Below are positions 23,553 to 34,081 of a stretch of 64,000 bases of DNA, piece after piece (the stretch's first letter is position 1; each line of letters begins with the position of its first letter). Source of the DNA: Saccharomyces paradoxus (Eukaryota; Ascomycota; Saccharomycetes; Saccharomycetales; Saccharomycetaceae); contig NC_047488.1 in NCBI RefSeq assembly GCF_002079055.1, forward strand, positions 1 to 64,000. The letters are read 5' to 3'. The notes below the pieces were generated by a model that ran no database searches, was not told the origin of the DNA, and saw only the letters and a program-made list of their open reading frames with translations. A program made the position numbers and the translations under genes.

Positions 23553-24683
23553 ATGTCAATCACAATTCCAGAAACCATGAAGGCCGTCGTCATTGAAAAT
23601 AGTAAAGCGGTTGTCAAAGAGGGCATTCCCATTCCTGAATTGGAAGAAGGATTTGTTTTGATTAAGACTCTTGCTGTTGCTGGTAATCCAACTGATTGGG
23701 CGCACATTGACTACAAGCTTGGCCCCCAAGGTTCTATTTTGGGATGTGACGCTGCTGGCCAAATTGTTAAATTGGGCCCAGCCGTTGATCCTAAAGATTT
23801 TTCTGTTGGTGATTATATTTATGGGTTTATCCACGGATCCTCCGTAAGATTTCCTTCCAATGGTGCCTTTGCTGAATATTCCGCTATTTCAACTGCGGTT
23901 GCCTACAAATCACCCAATGAACTCAAATTTTTGGGTGAGGATATTCTACCTGCCGGCCCTGTCAGGTCTTTGGAAGGCGCAGCCACTATCCCAGTATCAC
24001 TGACCACAGCCGGTTTGGTGTTGACTTATAATTTAGGTTTGAACTTAGAATGGGAGCCATCCAGCCCACAAAGAAACGCTCCCATCTTATTATGGGGTGG
24101 AGCAACATCAGTAGGCCAGTTACTCATTCAATTAGCGAATAAATTGAATGGCTTCACCAAGATCATTGTTGTCGCTTCTCGGAAACACGAAAAACTATTG
24201 AAAGAATATGGTGCCGATGAAATATTTGATTACCATGATATTGATGTGGTGGAACAAATCAAACAGAAGTACAACAACATCCCGTATTTGGTCGATTGTG
24301 TCGCCAATCAAGATACGCTTCAACAAGTGTACAAATGTGCGGCCGATAAACTGGATGCTACTGTTGTCGAATTAACTAATTTGACAGAAGAAAACGTCAA
24401 AAAGGAAAACAGGAGGCAAAATGTCACTATTGACAGGACCAGACTGTATTCAACAGGTGGCCATGAAGTACCATTTGGAGGCGTTACTTTCCCGGCTGAC
24501 CCAGAAGCCAGGAGAGCTGCCACCAAATTCGTCAAATTCATCAATCCGAAGATTAATGATGGGCAAATTCACCATATTCCAGTAAAGATCTATAAGAACG
24601 GGCTTTCTGACGTCCCTCATATGCTGGAAGACATTAAACATGGTAAGAACTCTGGTGAAAAACTAGTTGCCGTATTAAACTAG
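23553..24683 (+). CDS. YLR460C: Medium-chain zinc-free oxidoreductase, YLR460C/YCR102C/YNL134C family
   Basis: Putative quinone-oxidoreductase-like member of the medium-chain dehydrogenase/reductase superfamily, predicted to use NADPH. The GroES-like N-domain starts MKAVVIENSKAVVKEG. GNPTDWAHIDY takes the place of the catalytic-zinc region of alcohol dehydrogenases, so no zinc is expected. The nucleotide-binding part has LLWGGATSVGQLLIQLA (about 175-195), a variant of the GGxGxVG loop. At 376 residues with eight residues before MKAVV, it matches YLR460C (376) better than YCR102C (368, starting at MKAVV). It points away from the telomere with a PAU gene on the telomere side, as on chromosome XII right. 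In vivo substrate unknown. Confidence 0.88.
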   Translation: MSITIPETMKAVVIENSKAVVKEGIPIPELEEGFVLIKTLAVAGNPTDWAHIDYKLGPQGSILGCDAAGQIVKLGPAVDPKDFSVGDYIYGFIHGSSVRFPSNGAFAEYSAISTAVAYKSPNELKFLGEDILPAGPVRSLEGAATIPVSLTTAGLVLTYNLGLNLEWEPSSPQRNAPILLWGGATSVGQLLIQLANKLNGFTKIIVVASRKHEKLLKEYGADEIFDYHDIDVVEQIKQKYNNIPYLVDCVANQDTLQQVYKCAADKLDATVVELTNLTEENVKKENRRQNVTIDRTRLYSTGGHEVPFGGVTFPADPEARRAATKFVKFINPKINDGQIHHIPVKIYKNGLSDVPHMLEDIKHGKNSGEKLVAVLN

Positions 24684-26373
24684 ATGACAAACCGATAGAA
24701 TTTTCTTTCATATACATAGTTATTACGTTTAGTTATAGTGACTTAGGTTTTTTAATAGGATTGCTTATTATTGATCACCCCTTGTAGGGGCAACAGAGGA
24801 GACTTTTGGAAAGACCATAGTCCATTGTGCAATTTGTTGTGAATCACGCTTCCATGGTAAATGTGTTTTTCCCATCCGCAATCCAATTACTACATATCGA
24901 TTGATTTCATATGTACCAAGCACATAAAATTATGCACTCGCTTTCATTGGCAAAGCCTTGGCGAAATTTAATACACTGTAATAATAACTAGCGAAATTCT
25001 TCGAAGAACTTCCCCTCCTATAGTAACGGCTCGCTGTCTAAACGCCTGCGCCGCACTTTACTACATTTCTGACACACTTTTTCCAATGCGAAAAACGGAC
25101 TAAAGAAATGCATTAGAACACATACAAAATTTCATGAATTTCTCTTCAATAGTCTTGCGCTTGACTTATATTATTAAAAGAAAGTTTTTACCCTTTAGGT
25201 CATTCTCACAGCAGATTCCAGTGTCGAGAACCTGTTTCAGAGTAATTATTAATTATGATAATGTGATAGCTTACCATTTAAACTGAGCCATTATGTAATA
25301 TTGCGATTACAAATTTAAACTGGCTGGAATGTATGGGCATTCATCACTACGTAATTGAGTCCATCTTCTGTCTCCCATAACTGTGAAAATTATTATTGAT
25401 AGGTTTAAGGATACGTGGCATACCTTCTTTCCTCGCCTGTTTATGATAAAGCTCTTTTTACGTTACTATATATATACGTAATTATCAAAATGCCTAGCCC
25501 AACAAGGCATCAAAACAAAATATTTATGCCACGCTATCAAGAGAAGAATTAGGTGTAGCAACAAATACCCTGGTACGGAGATCATAACAGAGGATAAAAT
25601 AACATTTCCTTCGGCTAATATGCAATACAATGACCAGAAAATGGCAAATTTTGTGAATATGATAGATGAGCGACTAATGCACGATAAAAGAGCCAAAGGA
25701 TTCAGCATAAAGGAGTCCCGATAGCCGGCTTTTCAGATTCAAGTTCTTGAAAGCTTTTGTCACCTCTGTCAGCTGATATGCAATTAACTTATCAACTAAA
25801 GCGTATATGAGGGAAAATTATGGCTCTTTAAATGCCAAAATTGGTTCAAAACCATTGTTTCTGAATCATCAAGCAACTTAGTTCAAGGTCTCATCAAATA
25901 TCGCATTACCCTTTTGAATGGAGCTACTTGGCTATGTTACATGATCGGGCCAGATGATATAACCTCAACCGATTATTCTTTGCGGGTGGGCTTGAATATA
26001 TGATATTGAAGTGCAAATATTAGTATTGATGGTCAAGCACTGTTCAATATAGTGGATTCTTGTGCATTTTTCTCTGATTTAACTTTTGATTCAGCCACAT
26101 ATCTAGATAATGGGAAGAGTCGCACACGGGCCTTAGCATTTTCAGGGGAACTGGCAAGCTCAATTGCTTAGAAAGAGAACTTGGCAAGCAGGTCTGTCGA
26201 TTCTTTCCCACTAAATACATACTTTATAGAATAAATCATTTTTACTTAACTTGAAAGTTGTTGCATTCGAAAAGACCACGGTGTGAGAGAGACAGTTAGG
26301 TAGCTGCACGCCGATAAGCTGTATATTGATACTTCAATGCCTCGACATATCAAAATAATGCCTGTACTACAAT
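24684..26373. other. Intergenic region, no gene recognised
   Basis: AT-rich sequence without a supported gene. A palindromic CCCCT-TGT-AGGGG (24778-24790, two stress-element cores back to back) lies 95 bp after the oxidoreductase stop. It could be a chance hairpin or a relic promoter site. An 80-codon hydrophobic minus-strand frame at 25466-25708 has no supporting features. Confidence 0.45.
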
Positions 26374-26637
26374 TGTTGGAATGAAATTCTAATATCATCT
26401 ATTTAAGATTATATTATAATATGCAGTGCGAGAGGATGGCATAAAGATTGAGAAACAGTCATCCAATCTAATGGAAGCTGAAATGCAAGGACTGATAATG
26501 TAATGGGATAATGAATGACAACATATAAAAAGAAAGAAGATAAAATAATAACACTATGTAGAACTATCGATTCCCTTTTGTGGATTCCTATATCCTCGAG
26601 GAGAACTTCTAGTATATTCTATATACCTAATATTATA
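26374..26637 (+). mobile_element. Truncated solo delta-type LTR (Ty1/Ty2 class)
   Basis: Starts with the LTR terminus TGTTGGAATG and runs through delta landmarks: GGAAGCTGAAATGCAAGG, TGATAATGTAATGGGATAATG, then GATTCCTATATCCTCGAGG and AACTTCTAGTATATTC, to CTAATATTATA. The last roughly 60 bp of a full delta are missing. It closely matches the LTRs at 35440-35755 and 55868-56185, all three differing from the Ty1 delta I remember in the first 50 bases. It probably marks a past break or junction between the AAD3 and YLR460C-type blocks. Confidence 0.88.
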
Positions 26638-27159
26638 AATAAAAAAACACTTTTATAGCACTTCCTAAAGAGCTACTAGGTCACCATCGCTTCTGCAGGA
26701 ATACCATTAGGACACTACACCAGCAAGTGCGCAATAATATTACCATTGTTAGAATTATAGAAAATCCTAACACATTTCTGTGGGCTATTAATATGCTATC
26801 CTCCAAGAAAGAATGTGTGCGGACATTGTACACAAATATATATTTTTAAAGACTGGCCAAACGTGGCTATATAGCAGTATAGAGGAGTGTGTTTTGGTAT
26901 TGTATCAAGATAAGTGTAAACCTCATGTACTTGCATGTACTTGCATACACCTGCACATATTTTAAGCACAATATGTTAACGGATGGAACTGGTGTCTATA
27001 TTTTACAACACCATGTAGCAATGCTATTGAACCTTTTTGTAAGCTATGTATGAGCAGGACACATATTATCACTATTTCGGTATACGGATATCACAGTTTC
27101 TTACACTAGTGGGTTTGAAATTTAGTGCCTTCCCGCGTAGTCCATTACTGAAATGTTAT
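26638..27159. other. Intergenic region downstream of AAD3
   Basis: No gene seen. Contains a short direct repeat CATGTACTTG CATGTACTTG at 26932-26951. It supplies the 3' flank of the AAD3-type gene. Confidence 0.4.
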
Positions 27160-28272
27160 TTAAACATTACTCGTACAATATTTTTGAGTTAATGTATTTA
27201 ACACGATAAAAGTGTTAGGAAATCCAGTGTCAAAAGGAACAATACTTTCAAGGTATTCTATCTGTTCTGGTGTCAGTTTAATACTTAAAGCCTCAATGTT
27301 CTGTTTGAGGTGTTCAATTTTTCTTTCTCCAACCAATGGAAAAACATTTTTTGCTTTGGAACGGACATAGGCGATGGCAATAGCAGCGACAGATTCAGTG
27401 CCATGTTCCTCAGCAACCTTAGCCAATGCTTCACTAATTCTAACCTCCACATCCGTTTGCTCAGGGCCACCAACGAAAGTACGCAGGCCCTCTCCATTCT
27501 TCTTCCGCTCTTCCACTGTCTTTTTACTCTGAAATCTTCCGCCTCCCATAACATCCCATGGAGCAAGGGCCATACCAAAATGCCTGGCCATTGGAATGAT
27601 ATCACGCTCGAAGTCTCTGTTCAACACATTCCACTTACCTTGGTAGATACTAAAAGGAGTTTTCCCATGAGATGTAGCGTAATAATTCGCTGCAGAAACA
27701 ACCCAGGCAGGTGTATCAGACACACCCAAATAGAGGACCTTGCCCTGCTGGACAAGAATATGTAAACTATCCATAACTTCTTCGATAGAACTCATGTAAT
27801 CCCACCAGTGAACATAAAGGATATCAATCCAATCAGTTTGCAACTTGCGAAGGGAATCTTTCACACTCACATGTAAACGACGCTTGTGATTACCACTGTA
27901 GTTGGCGCTTTTACCATCAGCTGCTTCGTACTTCTTATAGTCTGTGGTAAACTTGGTGGCAATTACAATTTGGTTACGCAATTTTCTTGAAGTCATCCAT
28001 TCACCGATCCATTCACCGATCCATTCTTCCGACTGCTCATTTTGATAATTGTTTGCAGTGTCAATGAAATTTCCACCTGCCCCGTAAAAAGCATCAAGCA
28101 ACTCAAAGGCGCGCTTCTTGTTCATTGAGTCCATGAGTGCCGACGATGCGTCACCAATCGACATTCTTCCCATGATTAACGGAGATACTCTAATACCAGC
28201 AGTCTTAGAAAGAGCCCTCGGACTTCCTATCTCGCTAGGTGCCCCAGGTTTTGGCCCCAACATTTTAGGCAT
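27160..28272 (-). CDS. AAD3: Putative aryl-alcohol dehydrogenase, AAD3 ortholog
   Basis: Aldo-keto reductase family member thought to reduce aryl aldehydes with NADPH. The tetrad residues are visible: Asp and Tyr in DTANNYQNE, Lys in ATKF and His in YVHWWD. The 370 residues compare with 363 for S. cerevisiae Aad3, and the C-terminus [16 protein letters not shown] is that of Aad3 rather than Aad4, Aad10 or Aad14. A perfect 12-bp direct duplication at 27999-28022 doubles a WIGE unit ([10 protein letters not shown]). The N-terminal 20 residues differ from Aad3 as I recall it. The second ATG (28261-28263) is also possible. The gene lies beyond RDS1 and ADH7 exactly as at chromosome III right, with a KCGGCCGA site about 200 bp upstream. 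Confidence 0.9.
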   Translation of the reverse strand: MPKMLGPKPGAPSEIGSPRALSKTAGIRVSPLIMGRMSIGDASSALMDSMNKKRAFELLDAFYGAGGNFIDTANNYQNEQSEEWIGEWIGEWMTSRKLRNQIVIATKFTTDYKKYEAADGKSANYSGNHKRRLHVSVKDSLRKLQTDWIDILYVHWWDYMSSIEEVMDSLHILVQQGKVLYLGVSDTPAWVVSAANYYATSHGKTPFSIYQGKWNVLNRDFERDIIPMARHFGMALAPWDVMGGGRFQSKKTVEERKKNGEGLRTFVGGPEQTDVEVRISEALAKVAEEHGTESVAAIAIAYVRSKAKNVFPLVGERKIEHLKQNIEALSIKLTPEQIEYLESIVPFDTGFPNTFIVLNTLTQKYCTSNV

Positions 28273-28471
28273 GATGAATGGTGCCTATTTTAAATGATCG
28301 AAAAATTAAATGAATTTTTTCACATCGTCTCTCAGCAAGTAGAAGGTGAAAATGTGATCTTTTCACTTATCGTAAAATGTGTTGTTGTTATTACATACAT
28401 GTTGGAATATCGTGGGCCACTTTAGTCAATTTTATGCATGCAGGAAATCTCCGCCGAGCGCAATAAAGGAG

Positions 28472-28477
28472 CGGCCG
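28472..28477. promoter_or_regulatory. Candidate Rds1 site in AAD3 promoter
   Basis: GCGGCCGAA lies in the 408-bp gap between AAD3 and the RDS1 stop, 200 bp upstream of the AAD3 ATG. It shares the KCGGCCGA form with the sites before ADH7 and RDS1. CGGCCG is the published Rds1 core as I recall it. Apart from this site I see no gene or repeat in 28273-28680. Confidence 0.5.
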
Positions 28478-28680
28478 AAATACTTACTTATGCGTATTCG
28501 CCACCTTTTTCCCACATAGCCATGCTAATTTCACAAATTTGACGTGCAATTAGGAAGAAAAACTGAGAAATGCGGGAAAGCCTCTTACTCTTGACAAGAT
28601 TTAAAACTGAAAAAAAAAATATGGAGTGTGACAGTGTTTTTTGTTCTTGTCTTTCCTAGCTTTTCCAAACATCCGTACTC

Positions 28681-31176
28681 TTACAAGGAAGGCATATCGC
28701 TCAGATTTTCACCTAATAAATCCCAAAAGGCATCAAAATTGCTGTTTTCCAATAATTGATTCAAAGCCTCTTCCTCGCTGATATTGAAAAATCCTTCAGC
28801 TAGCTTTTCGGACATAACGGCATTGGCTTTTTTTCCAAAAGAGCTGGAAAGAACTGCATCCTCCATCTGACATAGCAGAATTTGATTGAAACTTTGCAAA
28901 CTTTGGCTGCTCATTAACTTTTGCTTGATTCTTCTCGAATTTTTAAAGTCCAGCCCCCATTTCAATCTCACGGCTTGTTGTACTTTTGGCGGTATTTCAC
29001 CTTCACCGGCAATCTTTTCCCAAAAGCAATTCGTTGCAGATACTAAGCTACCAACGTCTACCAAATACACGATGTACCTAAACATGGGAACAGTTTGATA
29101 GGCAGCAAAGTAACTATCCTGAAGCTTTTCTTTTGCCAGGTCTACTAAATACGCCATTTGGTTACGAACGTGTTTGATAAGTCTTGCTAAAATGACGTTC
29201 ATCTCATCTTCTTTCTTATCACCGTCAGTAGATATGCCAGAGGATGACAACTTCTTCTGACTTTCTTGCTTGTAAGAAAACCTCAACAAAATACGACATT
29301 GGAACATCCAGATCCTCACAAGCATAAAACATATCTGTTTATCGACAATGTAACCACGCCCCTGTGAAATGTTTCCTTGAAAATTATTCTCAAGATAATC
29401 AGATATCAAACTTGCGAGCTCTAAGTACACAGTAATACTTTTCAAAGTAAGGAAATGATAGTTCTTTTCGTATTCTTCCCAATGCATAATACATTTCTTT
29501 TCAAAATGTAACGATAGGACGTCAAAGATGTTTAGAATACATGTACGCCCCACAATATTTGTCAAGAATATTTCAGTTCTTTCAACATCCTTAGCATCGA
29601 GTACGGTATCTCTGCCAAGTTTTATAGCACTTAGTTTCTTTTCATGAAGAGGTTGGTAAATCAAACCTGTGGGAAAGTTTTCAGCCATAAAATCTTCCGA
29701 TCTTTTAACATTCTCCAAAATACTGAAAAGCTGCGGATGCCGTATAATCGAAGTGCAATCAGAAACTAGCTTGCTTAGAATGATGTGAAATTTGTACTTG
29801 CTCCAAACAATATCGTACAGTTGCATGTCCAAGTCTCCCAAGGAACTTTTTTCATACTCTGAGGAAGCGTCAATCTCCTCGAAGTCTGCCAAAAATGCTT
29901 CCATATACTCACTATTTGATTTATCACTATCACCCTCAGCAAGAGAAATTTGGAACTTTAAAGACTGAACTCCTAACCATAATATCCGTCTCTGCCTCAT
30001 CACTTGCGGATCTTTGAAACGTTTGTACTTTGAAGGCTCATATTGAAGACCCAATGTCATGGACAAGTTTGAGAGATGGCTCAGAGTAAGCAAGTTGGTG
30101 CGATTCAGTACACAATCAGGACTTTCAGGATCCAAGTGTTCTGAAACATAGAAATATAAGAGGCAAGTAAATGTATTCTCATTTGGATAGCGAAATACAT
30201 CAAGTAGGCATAGTAGTTTGTGACATAAAAGAGAAAGTTTTCTGGCACTTTCAGAGGCACTTGCTCTTACCATGGAAAGAAGATCAACATCCAACGTTGA
30301 ATGCTTCAAAGCCATAACGATGACTATTGTAAGTAACGACAGAGTTTCTATTTTTTTCCGCACATTCTTGCCTTCAGTGCTAATTTTCCAACGATTATTG
30401 TCATCTGGCAAAAGCAATGTAGTCAGATCACTCTCGAAGAGTGAAATGTCCATAAAAGGGTAGAGGGGGTAAATATTATGGTAGAAACACTTCAAAAGAA
30501 TTTCACAGTCTTTCTTCTGCATCAACACGTCTTCAATTTCAGCAACGAGTGATGGTAGAAAAACCGGGGAAGTATCTTCTTCCATAGAACACCCATTGTA
30601 TAATAAACCTAGGGCAGCAGGCTGGACTCGAAATAGCTTACTATGTTCTATACGTCTAAAAATGGCCTTTTCTATGAAAGACAATGGGCCCAGTATATTT
30701 CTCGATGAGTCTTCAAAAGGAATACCATTAGCATAGTTACTAAAGTCAACAAGTGTCATGCCGTACAAAGAGGAACAAAGTGCTCTAATATACGGGTCAT
30801 ATTGCGCCAAACTATGCGCAGCAAACGGGTAATCCATAAATGTCACTAATCCTACTATAACTAGCATATCTTCGGCATTCCATATCGACAGCGTAGCATT
30901 AACAACACCTTTGGGCACTTGTAAGGAGTATTTAAGTCCAGTCCTTTCAAGTACATGTTGCTGTTCAAAATTTCGCTCATGAGAGGTCTTGAAGCTGTCA
31001 AAACTATTTGCCGCAACATTGGCAGATAAATCTATTCTCTCTTCATATTCACACTCTAATGAATTTTGCTGGCATCGAGAGCAAGTAGGTCGCAGTTTAT
31101 CACATTTCCGCTTGACCTTTTTGCATTGCAAGCAAACTAATCTTAACCTAGGTTTTTTCGCTGTAGCCAAATCCAT
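28681..31176 (-). CDS. RDS1: Zn2Cys6 transcription factor, RDS1 ortholog
   Basis: Fungal binuclear-zinc regulator implicated in drug (cycloheximide) sensitivity. The N-terminus holds the complete cluster C-x2-C-x6-C-x6-C-x2-C-x6-C at residues 15-42 (Cys 15, 18, 25, 32, 35, 42), preceded by a basic stretch. The long middle region fits the fungal transcription-factor regulatory domain. The acidic C-terminus (NLLENSNFDAFWDLL-like, ending NLSDMPSL) looks like an activation segment. It has 831 residues against 832 for S. cerevisiae Rds1, and the ends match nearly residue for residue. It sits between ADH7 and AAD3 on the same strand, as on chromosome III right. CGGCCG-type sites flank it on both sides, including one in its own upstream region, suggesting autoregulation. 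Confidence 0.95.
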   Translation of the reverse strand: MDLATAKKPRLRLVCLQCKKVKRKCDKLRPTCSRCQQNSLECEYEERIDLSANVAANSFDSFKTSHERNFEQQHVLERTGLKYSLQVPKGVVNATLSIWNAEDMLVIVGLVTFMDYPFAAHSLAQYDPYIRALCSSLYGMTLVDFSNYANGIPFEDSSRNILGPLSFIEKAIFRRIEHSKLFRVQPAALGLLYNGCSMEEDTSPVFLPSLVAEIEDVLMQKKDCEILLKCFYHNIYPLYPFMDISLFESDLTTLLLPDDNNRWKISTEGKNVRKKIETLSLLTIVIVMALKHSTLDVDLLSMVRASASESARKLSLLCHKLLCLLDVFRYPNENTFTCLLYFYVSEHLDPESPDCVLNRTNLLTLSHLSNLSMTLGLQYEPSKYKRFKDPQVMRQRRILWLGVQSLKFQISLAEGDSDKSNSEYMEAFLADFEEIDASSEYEKSSLGDLDMQLYDIVWSKYKFHIILSKLVSDCTSIIRHPQLFSILENVKRSEDFMAENFPTGLIYQPLHEKKLSAIKLGRDTVLDAKDVERTEIFLTNIVGRTCILNIFDVLSLHFEKKCIMHWEEYEKNYHFLTLKSITVYLELASLISDYLENNFQGNISQGRGYIVDKQICFMLVRIWMFQCRILLRFSYKQESQKKLSSSGISTDGDKKEDEMNVILARLIKHVRNQMAYLVDLAKEKLQDSYFAAYQTVPMFRYIVYLVDVGSLVSATNCFWEKIAGEGEIPPKVQQAVRLKWGLDFKNSRRIKQKLMSSQSLQSFNQILLCQMEDAVLSSSFGKKANAVMSEKLAEGFFNISEEEALNQLLENSNFDAFWDLLGENLSDMPSL

Positions 31177-31816
31177 TTTTTCAGTATTTTAGCGACCAAG
31201 TTCATGTTCATGTGTTTATTTACTGCTTTAAATAGAATTAGTGAATAGTAATAATAGTGCCAAAAGCTCGTTCTTAATGACTTGTAAAATGAGTGTAATG
31301 GTGATCTGCTCGGGCCTTAAGTAAAAAATCTGCCGAATGCAAAAATGTGAAGAATATACATGTTATCGAGTTAACCTTCCTTTTTCAGTTCATTTCGAAC
31401 ACTTAAACATCTTTTTCAATGGTAATGAATTGATATAGAACTTCTTGTAGAAGTTCCACTCTTCCCTTACAGGATTTGGGTGTCTTAGGAGTTCGTCAGG
31501 TATGTTCGCACTCGAGTTTTCGAACCGAAAGCATTATTAAGCACACGATCACACGTTAATTTTTGGATGAAAATTGATCCCTGAAACTGCTACTTGATAG
31601 GCATTCTCTTCCAGTTATATTACTTGACAGCCGCATCATTCTCTCAGTTATTATTGATTGTCCAAATAAAGACTTTTCCAGATAATGCATATATTATGTA
31701 TTATGACTTCTATAATTTGAAACAAAATTTAACCACCTCAATCAACCGTAGGCGCTAATTAATCCTAGGCGATATCCGGTTCCAATGCATATCTGCAGGC
31801 TAAGCGTGGCAAATGT

Positions 31817-31822
31817 CGGCCG
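31817..31822. promoter_or_regulatory. Candidate Rds1 site between ADH7 and RDS1
   Basis: TCGGCCGAT lies 640 bp upstream of the RDS1 ATG in the 949-bp gap 31177-32125. It has the same KCGGCCGA form as the other sites. No other feature is recognised in this gap. Confidence 0.45.
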
Positions 31823-32125
31823 ATACAGACATACTCGGCACAAATGGATGAAACTCTGAATACATTGCCTATTAGATGATATTTACTATTCGTACCATTG
31901 CTGAACCAGAGGTCCTAAACACTCACTGAAAATCTCCCTTATGTTCAAGAAATATTTTATTGAAGATATGAATGTTCCTATATAGCGGCCACTTCACACT
32001 CGAGAAAACTGCATTAGGACGTCAATCCAAGCAGCTTTGATCCTTGTTTCATAAGGGCTCAAGATCGAATGTTCGCATCGGAAAGCTCTTTTTAAGAAAC
32101 TTCCAGAAAATATTGGCTACATAGA

Positions 32126-33211
32126 TTATTTATGGAACTCCTTATCGTAATCGACTAAAGCAATTCTGTACTTGACATCTCCTCTTTCCATTCTTGTAAA
32201 AGCTTGATGGACACCTTCTTCACTAATTGGAAGTTCTTCCACCCATATCTTGACGTTTTTTTCGGAAACCAGTTTCAATAGTTGTTCGATTTCTTTTCTA
32301 GATCCAATAGCACTGCTTGAAATTGAGATTCCCATCAGGCCCAATGGTTGCAAGACAAGCTTCTCATTGGCTTCTGGAGCAGCGATTGAAACAATGGAAC
32401 TTCCAATCTTCATGACCTTAACGAAATTGTCAAAATTAACCTCTGACAGAGATGATGAGCAAATGACAAGAAGATCCAAAGTGTTAGAGTATTGTTCTGT
32501 CCAACTTTTATCCTCCAACGTAGCAATATAACGATTAGCTCCAAGCTTCGTACAGTCTTTCCTCTTGGAGTGGCCACGTGAGAATGCATAAACTTCGGCG
32601 CCCATAGCCTTAGCTAACAGAATGCCCATATGTCCAATACCACCAATGCCAACAATACCCACCTTCTTACCTGGACCACAGCCGTTTCTTAACAGCGGAG
32701 AAAACACTGTAATACCACCACATAATAACGGAGCCGCTAGCGGACTTGGAATATTTTCCGGTATCTGAATAGCAAAATGTTCGTGTAGCCTTACGTGAGA
32801 AGCAAATCCCCCTTGTGCAATGTAGCCGTCCTTGTATGGAGTCCACATAGTCAAAACGTGGTCATTAGTGCAGTATTGCTCATTATCACTTTTGCAACGT
32901 TCACATTGAAGACATGCCAAAGCTTGCGCACCAACACCAACACGGTCCCCGATTTTTATCCCAGTGTGGCACTTGGGTCCTACTTTTACCACGCGGCCAA
33001 TTATTTCATGTCCAAGGACCTGGTTTTCTGGGACTGGGCCCCAGTTACCAGCTGCTATATGAAAATCAGATCCGCAGATACCACAGACCTCGATTTCAAT
33101 ATCAACGTCATGATCACCGAAGAGTTTTGGTTCGAAACTCACCAATGTAGGATGCTTCCAATCCCTTGCGTTGGAAATACCGATACCTTGAAACTTTTCT
33201 GGATAAGGCAT
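32126..33211 (-). CDS. ADH7: NADPH-dependent medium-chain alcohol dehydrogenase, ADH7 ortholog
   Basis: Cinnamyl-alcohol-dehydrogenase-type enzyme that reduces medium-chain, branched and aromatic aldehydes with NADPH. All family features are present in 361 residues, the length of S. cerevisiae Adh7. Catalytic-zinc ligands lie in CGICGSDFH and GHEIIG. Structural-zinc cysteines lie in CLQCERCKSDNEQYC, and the Rossmann loop is GIGGIGHMG. The ending ALVDYDKEFHK is close to Adh7. ADH6 is the main alternative, but the position next to RDS1, AAD3 and a PAU3-type gene fixes it as ADH7. Minus-strand TATAAAA lies at 33297-33303, 86 bp before the ATG, with three KCGGCCGA sites just upstream. Confidence 0.95.
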   Translation of the reverse strand: MPYPEKFQGIGISNARDWKHPTLVSFEPKLFGDHDVDIEIEVCGICGSDFHIAAGNWGPVPENQVLGHEIIGRVVKVGPKCHTGIKIGDRVGVGAQALACLQCERCKSDNEQYCTNDHVLTMWTPYKDGYIAQGGFASHVRLHEHFAIQIPENIPSPLAAPLLCGGITVFSPLLRNGCGPGKKVGIVGIGGIGHMGILLAKAMGAEVYAFSRGHSKRKDCTKLGANRYIATLEDKSWTEQYSNTLDLLVICSSSLSEVNFDNFVKVMKIGSSIVSIAAPEANEKLVLQPLGLMGISISSSAIGSRKEIEQLLKLVSEKNVKIWVEELPISEEGVHQAFTRMERGDVKYRIALVDYDKEFHK

Positions 33212-33368
33212 TATTTTTTCGTGTTTCTTGGTAGTCTATACTTCCATTATTTCAATAGCATGGAGAAACATCTAAAGTAGGACATTTTTGCCTTCCTTTT
33301 TATAATTCCTGCTCTGGTTATCTGGTGCTCGATCAGTGACATCTCCTTCATCTTCCATTTCTATTATG

Positions 33369-33413
33369 CGGCCGAAGGATATTATTCGGCCGAACATTGG
33401 AGCCCCTCGGCCG
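33369..33413. promoter_or_regulatory. Triple CGGCCG cluster in ADH7 promoter (candidate Rds1 sites)
   Basis: CGGCCG occurs at 33369-33374, 33387-33392 and 33408-33413, spaced 18 and 21 bp. Each is preceded by G or T and followed by A. The cluster is 66-110 bp upstream of the ADH7 TATA box, a normal place for activator sites. Three copies of a six-base palindrome in 45 bp are far beyond chance in AT-rich yeast DNA. Rds1 as the binder is inferred from its known core motif and from gene linkage. Confidence 0.7.
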
Positions 33414-33499
33414 ACTTGCACTATGGTACCTGCATAATTCCAGTGTTCCCCTTCAACTCATCTTGCTTAAATGTTGATAGGGTCAAATAACTCCTACGT

Positions 33500-34081
33500 C
33501 CCTTGTGAGAGATAACCGTAAAAAAATAATACCGCATTATTCTACTAACTCTCCAATGCTATCCTTATTTACACTTACTCCGTTTCTGACAAATAAAAAA
33601 ATATGCCCGTATAAGCAGGCACAAAGTACAAATATTCATGTAGCAGGAGACGAAAAGTCTATATGTTTACTATGAGTTGTGGCTCACATAGTCCCTGATC
33701 TACAACCTTTAATCTTAAAAGTGACACATGGGCGACGACTGCGGGTTGACGCCCCGAGAAAAAAAAAGGCGAGCTATTATATGGGAAGAGTAAAAAGGGT
33801 ACGAAGCCATACGTTCCGATTTGATTATCTCCTATAAAGAATAATATATATATATATATACTTTTATACTGTCAGCTATTTTTTGTAGAAGCCTAACCCA
33901 TAAGAGAGAATTCCTTTTGAGTTTATCGTGCTCAACCGAACAGTTCATGAATACCGTCATTGATCAAATATGTTTATAATATTAATATACATTTATATTC
34001 AGCTGTATTTAAATCAAAAAAAGAGCTTTTTTTTCGTTCTCATCAATGTCTATAAAATTTCATTCGTAAAGGTCCGTGTTC
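33500..34081. repeat. PAU 3' flank, paralogous to 19980-20565
   Basis: The stretch shares AATAATACCGCATTATTCTA, CTTAAAAGTGACACATG, TTATAATATTAATATACATT and a terminal poly-T stretch with the region after the other PAU gene. A TA dinucleotide run lies at 33847-33861. No gene is present. It also forms the distal ADH7 upstream region. Confidence 0.65.

Noticed and set aside
24778-24790. Palindrome CCCCT-TGT-AGGGG as a stress-response element pair
   Set aside because: It lies downstream of the only nearby gene and 2.4 kb from the next; no target promoter, may be chance.
25466-25708. 80-codon hydrophobic minus-strand frame
   Set aside because: No homology I can recall, AT-rich context and no promoter-like signal; hydrophobicity is expected from T-rich DNA.
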